Part shown: in pieces, positions 34,469 to 38,498 of the stretch | Layout: each line of letters starts with the position of its first letter | How positions within the stretch are numbered: position 1 is the stretch's first letter | Assembly: GCA_012728725.1 (NCBI GenBank) | Contig: JAAYEM010000086.1 | Coordinates: 1-38,498 of the forward strand | Source of the DNA: Tissierellia bacterium | Lineage (GTDB): Bacteria; Bacillota; Clostridia; Tissierellales; Tepidimicrobiaceae | Direction: 5' to 3' | Length of the DNA stretch: 38,498 nt | Program-made: the position numbers and the translations under genes | Notes under the pieces: model-generated | Seen by the model: only the letters and a program-made list of their open reading frames with translations | The model's database searches: none | What the model was told of the DNA's origin: nothing

Positions 34469-35441
34469 GATTATCCCTCCACTCCAACATATCTAAAAAG
34501 GCCTCAATTCTCGTATTAACACCTGCTTCTCCCGTTTGTTCATCTATGGTAATCAAGGTAAAAGGGATTTTATGTTCCTTTGCTTTCCTTTCTACTAAAT
34601 CCATTAATACTGAATCCAATCCACAACCAAAGGCAGATATATATATAATTCCCTTAATAGCTTTTTTCTCTATTAAATAAAAGGCGCTTCCCACTATTTT
34701 GTGCCCATGGGTCCAAAACATTCTCTTTGGCAATTGGGAAGAATAACACCTGGCAATTTCTTCATCTACCATCTCAGCCGTAATAACTCTAATTCCCTTT
34801 TTCTTTAATTTCCTTCCTATACCCATATTGGTATGCTCATCATATATATTATAGGGATGGCCTAATAAGAGTATTTGCTCCTTTCCCTTTTCGTATTTAT
34901 CTTTCCTTATATAGGATAGATTATCGTATAGTCCCACAGCATTTATGGGTATAACTCCCAAGGTCATTAGTTCATTATACTTTTTATATTGTTCATAGGC
35001 CTTATTATAGGCTGCATAAATTTTTTTATTGCTATTAATAAAGTATTTTCCTGTATAAAGAACTGCCTTGTTTAAATCTCTATGGGATTTTCTTAGGTTA
35101 ATATTAGGGGCAATGATTGTCGGCAATCCTTCTATGCTATTTTTAACCATATCAGGTAATCCTAAATGTTTAGGACAACAATATTCTTTCCTATAAATGC
35201 TAATAAATTTAGGGATGAAAATATAATCCACCTTATCTTTTAAATAATCTACATGGCCATGAAATACTTTAATAGGTAAACAGGCTTCATCTACACAGGT
35301 GTGGACTCCCCTATCTAATATTTCCTTATTGGTAGGGGGCGATGTAACCACCTCTATGCCTAGATTATTGAAGAACTCTTTCCATAACAGGTAATAATCA
35401 TAATATAACATACCTCTTGGTATACCTACTTTATACTCCAC
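34440..35441 (-). CDS. Activase-associated protein (DUF2229-like), first
   Basis: This 333-residue protein related to its neighbour has VGIPRGMLYYDYYLLWKEFF, CVDEACLPIKVFHGH, FISIYRKEYCCPKHLGLPDM, ISAFGCGLDSVLMDLVE and the same ending DEQTGEAGVNTRIEAFLDML. I start at GTG 35439-35441 (MEYKVGIPRG), with GGAGGG five bases upstream; the longer frame to 35459 would place the start ahead of that ribosome site. The three genes match, in pieces, the large fused activase/DUF2229 proteins of other Clostridia. Confidence 0.85.
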   Translation of the reverse strand: MEYKVGIPRGMLYYDYYLLWKEFFNNLGIEVVTSPPTNKEILDRGVHTCVDEACLPIKVFHGHVDYLKDKVDYIFIPKFISIYRKEYCCPKHLGLPDMVKNSIEGLPTIIAPNINLRKSHRDLNKAVLYTGKYFINSNKKIYAAYNKAYEQYKKYNELMTLGVIPINAVGLYDNLSYIRKDKYEKGKEQILLLGHPYNIYDEHTNMGIGRKLKKKGIRVITAEMVDEEIARCYSSQLPKRMFWTHGHKIVGSAFYLIEKKAIKGIIYISAFGCGLDSVLMDLVERKAKEHKIPFTLITIDEQTGEAGVNTRIEAFLDMLEWRDNHEDNISTYG

Positions 35442-35501
35442 AATATCCCTCCAATCCACATTAATCTATTATTACCAAAAGGTATTTAAAATATAAGCAT
35501 T

Positions 35502-35530
35502 AAAAAAGGAGAAGCTAGTTTAGCTCCTCC
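35502..35530 (-). terminator. Terminator overlapping the end of the 488-aa protein gene
   Basis: On the minus strand GGAGGAGCT and AGCTTCTCC pair over nine bases (one G-U) and are followed by TTTTTT. The last codons and the TAG lie within the hairpin. Confidence 0.8.
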
Positions 35531-36981
35531 CTAAATTCATTTAACATATAATTTATGGTATCTATAGTAAACAATATCTCTTCTCCACTGGTTACCTTTT
35601 CATCTAATGAATACCTTATATAGGATAGGAATTCTTCAATATTGGTAAAAGGTAGTTCTAGTGCAGACAGCAATCTTTTCATTCTAGTCTTTCTTTCTAT
35701 ATTGTCCATTGAAGAAATACTCCTATTTATATATTGGATCAAATTATCCACTAATTGTTCCAAATAAGGTAGGCTGATCCTCTCGTATCTCTCGGGAAAC
35801 AATACTTGAAACTTACTAAATTCCACATCATTATAATAGGTTAATACCTTGCCAGCAAACAACATCTCCTCATTTAAGCTGTCATCAAAGAATCCATTTC
35901 TTTTTAAAGCTTCTTTATTTAAACTATCAAAATACTTTGCATCTGATAATAATTGCCTTTCTGCCTTTGTTAATCTCTTTTCGCTAAGTTCTGTCAATGA
36001 TTCTAATATTTTATCCTCTGGATTATCAATATATTCTTTCCACCTTTTAAAGGCTTTTACATAATCAGTTCTAATTACAAATCTATCTTTAATTAAATAT
36101 AGAGCCATTAATCTATTGATAAGTAGGCCTAAGCTATGAATAAATCCACTCAACTTTTCTATTTCTGCCGATAAATCTACTATCTCTTCAGCAATCCCTT
36201 CCAATTCATCTTTAGATTTATTCTCAAATTCAAGCTTTTTTAATTTTTGAATATGAGTAAAATAGTTGTCAAATATTACTCCATAATCCCCTAACAAAGT
36301 GCTGTCAAAGAGTATCTTATATTTTTCTATTCTATCCTCTACCACATTTACCGTATAGGGACTAAGATTCCTAATCAAGGTGGATTTGATTATATCAAAA
36401 TATTTATATTTACTCATCCTAAAGGGGAGTATGCCTAGTATGCTAGAGACTATACTTACATAGGCACTACTATCATTAGACTTAGAACTTAGTGTGCCTG
36501 ATATATTATCAATTAAATGATCAATTTGTTCTTTTTCAATATCTACACCCTCATAACCAGCCTTTGCTAAAATTTTCATAGCGTAATGATCTAGTAATTC
36601 TTTAATATAGGATAGCTCAATTTTGTAGCCATAAATGGCTTCAGACATACAATACAAATATTCCCTAGTTTCTAATAATATATTTATATTTTTATCTATT
36701 TCCTCCATATCCATATCTTCATGGATTTTTATAAAAGAATCTACTATTATATTTAAACTTTCAATAATCTTTTTCTTCTCTTTAGCTTTTATATTGGAAA
36801 GAAAGTCCTTTTCCCTTGATAATCTAATAATATTTCCACTTGTACCGATAAAGAAATTATAGGCCATATCTCCAACATTTAATAGTTGTTTATTATTTAT
36901 ATCCTGTATCCTTAATTTTAACTCTTCATCTGTTAGTTTAGAGAAGTCTAAACTGCCCTCTTCTCCATTTATATGATTCAT
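35515..36981 (-). CDS. Unrecognised 488-residue helical protein
   Basis: I do not recognise this protein. It is strongly helical, charged and without signal peptide, membrane segment or cysteine-rich motif. Coiled-coil-like stretches include LEFENKSKDELEGIAEEIVD near the middle. The start is ATG 36979-36981 (MNHINGEEGS), with AAAGGAG seven bases upstream; the in-frame TTG at 37008 is less likely. It is monocistronic, with a candidate promoter at 37056-37084 and its own terminator. It could be a scaffold or regulatory protein; nothing in the context decides. Confidence 0.75.
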   Translation of the reverse strand: MNHINGEEGSLDFSKLTDEELKLRIQDINNKQLLNVGDMAYNFFIGTSGNIIRLSREKDFLSNIKAKEKKKIIESLNIIVDSFIKIHEDMDMEEIDKNINILLETREYLYCMSEAIYGYKIELSYIKELLDHYAMKILAKAGYEGVDIEKEQIDHLIDNISGTLSSKSNDSSAYVSIVSSILGILPFRMSKYKYFDIIKSTLIRNLSPYTVNVVEDRIEKYKILFDSTLLGDYGVIFDNYFTHIQKLKKLEFENKSKDELEGIAEEIVDLSAEIEKLSGFIHSLGLLINRLMALYLIKDRFVIRTDYVKAFKRWKEYIDNPEDKILESLTELSEKRLTKAERQLLSDAKYFDSLNKEALKRNGFFDDSLNEEMLFAGKVLTYYNDVEFSKFQVLFPERYERISLPYLEQLVDNLIQYINRSISSMDNIERKTRMKRLLSALELPFTNIEEFLSYIRYSLDEKVTSGEEILFTIDTINYMLNEFREELN

Positions 36982-37055
36982 ATAAATGCTCCTTTCTGTA
37001 GATTTCAAAAAACTAATATGATAAAATCAATATGTAATTTGTCTTAAGTTATTAT

Positions 37056-37084
37056 ATCATAATATAACAAAATCTTCTATCCAA
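37056..37084 (-). promoter_or_regulatory. Candidate promoter of the 488-aa protein gene
   Basis: On the minus strand TTGGAT (37079-37084) and TATGAT (37056-37061) are 17 bases apart. The gap 36982-37203 otherwise shows only AT-rich DNA and a repeated GAAAGTC. Confidence 0.45.
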
Positions 37085-37203
37085 GCATTATTAATGAATA
37101 TTTATTGAAAGTCTTGATGGAAAGTCCATTGTTTAAAATTATTATAAAATTAGGGCTTTCAACTGGTCAAAAAATTCTATAGAATACTTATAAGGAGAAT
37201 ATT

Positions 37204-38178
37204 ATGGAGAAACTGGAGTATTTAGTGGAATTAAAAAAAACTTATAGCAATTTTGAAAAAAAGAATATATGCTTTCTAGATATAGAAACAACAGGTTTAA
37301 GTAGAAAATATGACTACATCTACTTAATAGGCCTATTATATTTTAATAAGGAAAAAAAGAGTTGGGCTATAAAACAGTTCTTTGCAGAAAATATATATAA
37401 AGAAAAGGAAATATTAGAAGCATTTGCAGACTTTATTGATGGGTTCCATTTAATTGTCACCTACAATGGAGATAGCTTCGACCTGCCCTTTATAAAATGC
37501 CGATTATCAAAATATGGTATAGACGATGCAGCTATTGATATTAATACTTTTGATATTTATAGGGAAATTAAGAAAAACAGTTCTTATATTAATTTAGAAA
37601 ACCTAAGATTAAAAACCATTGAGGAGTATTTGGGAATCCATAGGGATGATAAATACTCAGGAAAGGATTGTATTAAATTCTACAACCAATATATGAATAC
37701 TAAAGATGCCCTTTTAAGGGAAAGGATTTTGAAACATAATTATGATGATCTTTTCTACTTATGGGATATATTAAAAATATTTGATATTATAGAGGATTCT
37801 AAAACCTTATATATTGATCTTTGGGAAAAAATAAGGATTGAGATTACAAATATATGTATAGATAAGAATATATTTAGTATTTCATGTGATATATTTACAA
37901 ACAAGAATGATATAAATGTGGTTTATTTCCATGAGGCTTTCAATCTTCACTGGCAAGGGGATAAGCTTATTATCAATTTAGAAGTAAAGGAAGGCCTTAT
38001 TACCCCTACAAAAAAATGTGTATTTTTTGAAAAAACCAGCTATCCACCTTGCTCAGGCTTAAAAGATTTATCCCAATATATGGTCCCAGATGATATAATC
38101 CTTCTAAAGGTAGAAGATAAATATATAATGGAGAATATAAAAAATTTAATAAAATCCATTTTAACAAATACAAGATAA
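37204..38178 (+). CDS. RNase H-like exonuclease (YprB-type)
   Basis: This 324-residue protein has a DEDD-type 3'-5' exonuclease core: ICFLDIETTGL (DxE) near residue 25, VTYNGDSFDLPFIKCRL near 95, and the final HNYDDLFYLWDIL near 180. This matches the YprB RNase H-like domain family. The C-terminal 130 residues are not recognised. AAGGAG precedes ATG by six bases. A strong terminator follows. Whether the substrate is RNA or DNA is unknown. Confidence 0.85.
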   Translation: MEKLEYLVELKKTYSNFEKKNICFLDIETTGLSRKYDYIYLIGLLYFNKEKKSWAIKQFFAENIYKEKEILEAFADFIDGFHLIVTYNGDSFDLPFIKCRLSKYGIDDAAIDINTFDIYREIKKNSSYINLENLRLKTIEEYLGIHRDDKYSGKDCIKFYNQYMNTKDALLRERILKHNYDDLFYLWDILKIFDIIEDSKTLYIDLWEKIRIEITNICIDKNIFSISCDIFTNKNDINVVYFHEAFNLHWQGDKLIINLEVKEGLITPTKKCVFFEKTSYPPCSGLKDLSQYMVPDDIILLKVEDKYIMENIKNLIKSILTNTR

Positions 38179-38193
38179 AAAACAAGACAAAAA

Positions 38194-38228
38194 AACAACA
38201 AACCTGATATCAGGTTTGTTGTTTTTTT
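38194..38228. terminator. Bidirectional terminator between exonuclease gene and tRNAs
   Basis: A 30-base perfect palindrome (arms AACAACAAACCTGAT and its complement, no loop) is flanked by A5 and T5. It ends the plus-strand exonuclease gene and the minus-strand tRNA transcript; its T-run abuts the CCA end of the tRNA. Confidence 0.88.
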
Positions 38229-38304
38229 GGTGGGCCTTCAGGGACTCGAACCCCGGACCTACCGGTTATGAGCCGGGCGCTCTAACCAACTGAGCTAAAG
38301 GCCC
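38228..38304 (-). tRNA. tRNA-Ile (CAT anticodon, lysidine type)
   Basis: A 77-base cloverleaf with encoded CCA has acceptor GGGCCTT/AAGGCCC, D-arm AGCTCAGTTGGTTAGAGC, anticodon loop CTCATAA and T-arm GGTTCGAGTC. The anticodon CAT would read Met. However, the body (CCTTTAGCTCAG, and the CGGCTCATAACCG anticodon arm) matches isoleucine tRNAs whose C34 is changed to lysidine by TilS to read AUA. It differs from initiator and elongator tRNA-Met as I know them. Confidence 0.8.
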
Positions 38305-38358
38305 TTATTATTTCATAAAAATTATTAATTTAAGGTTTACAATTTATAATTCATAATT

Positions 38359-38379
38359 TGTAACCTTACGGGTTACAAA

Positions 38380-38382
<3 letters not shown>
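38359..38382. repeat. Inter-tRNA inverted repeat
   Basis: Between the two tRNAs a stem of about 9-10 bp (TTTGTAACC with GGTTACAAA, loop TTACG) ends at the CCA end of the second tRNA. There is no T-run on either strand, so it is more likely a processing hairpin than a terminator. Confidence 0.55.
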
Positions 38383-38456
<74 letters not shown>

Positions 38457-38498
38457 ATTCAATGCGAAATATCCTTCTCCCCAATCTCGCAACTCAAA

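Overview
The window looks like chromosome of a low-GC, anaerobic, amino-acid-fermenting Firmicute of the Clostridia/Tissierellia type. The evidence is its AT-rich composition, strong AGGAGG-type ribosome sites with frequent GTG and TTG starts, a selenocysteine-containing glycine/sarcosine/betaine-reductase-type protein, a 2-hydroxyacyl-CoA-dehydratase-type activase with two partners, and gene families usual in spore formers. Genus assignment is inference. Most genes lie on the minus strand in short operons closed by clear hairpin terminators.

Layout. The first ~830 bases are decayed DNA: an IS1182-type transposase fragment and a broken PucR/CdaR regulator. 934-4996 is a four-gene operon (aspartase, malic enzyme, two-subunit class I fumarase) that together can run aspartate -> fumarate -> malate -> pyruvate. 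An HD-domain protein and a beta-CASP metallo-beta-lactamase protein follow. 7832-12345 is a reductase operon: grdX, a GrdE-type proprotein, a GrdB-type selenoprotein with in-frame UGA, and a frameshifted Na+-dependent transporter. It has a promoter covered by 11-nt-spaced repeats and a GntR regulator next to it. 13568-15179 holds a plus-strand HTH/TPR regulator followed by a 46-codon secreted-peptide-like gene that no ORF of normal length would reveal. It has a palindrome over its promoter and its own terminator, and I read it as a candidate RRNPP-type quorum-sensing cassette.

15223-19493 is an XRE/cupin regulator with potABCD (polyamine uptake). 19768-23597 is LemA, a TPM-domain protein and a zinc/manganese-type ABC transporter in one run. 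23700-25674 is a TetR regulator with a radical SAM/SPASM protein; a perfect palindrome sits on the TetR promoter. 25777-28731 carries thiI, a cysteine desulfurase and a LUD-domain protein. At 28854-29000 a promoter and terminator enclose a short non-coding RNA that I do not recognise. 29038-31408 is a divergent pair: a beta-propeller-like protein whose coiled-coil tail is in another frame behind an A9 run, and a cysteine-rich protein with an acidic tail. Then come two half-GATE membrane proteins, the activase trio, an unrecognised 488-aa helical protein, an RNase H-like exonuclease, and two isoleucine tRNAs (CAT and GAT).

The strongest candidates for something new are the regulator/peptide cassette at 13.6-15.1 kb, the Grd-type reductase of unknown substrate at 7.8-12.5 kb and the orphan small RNA at 28.9 kb.
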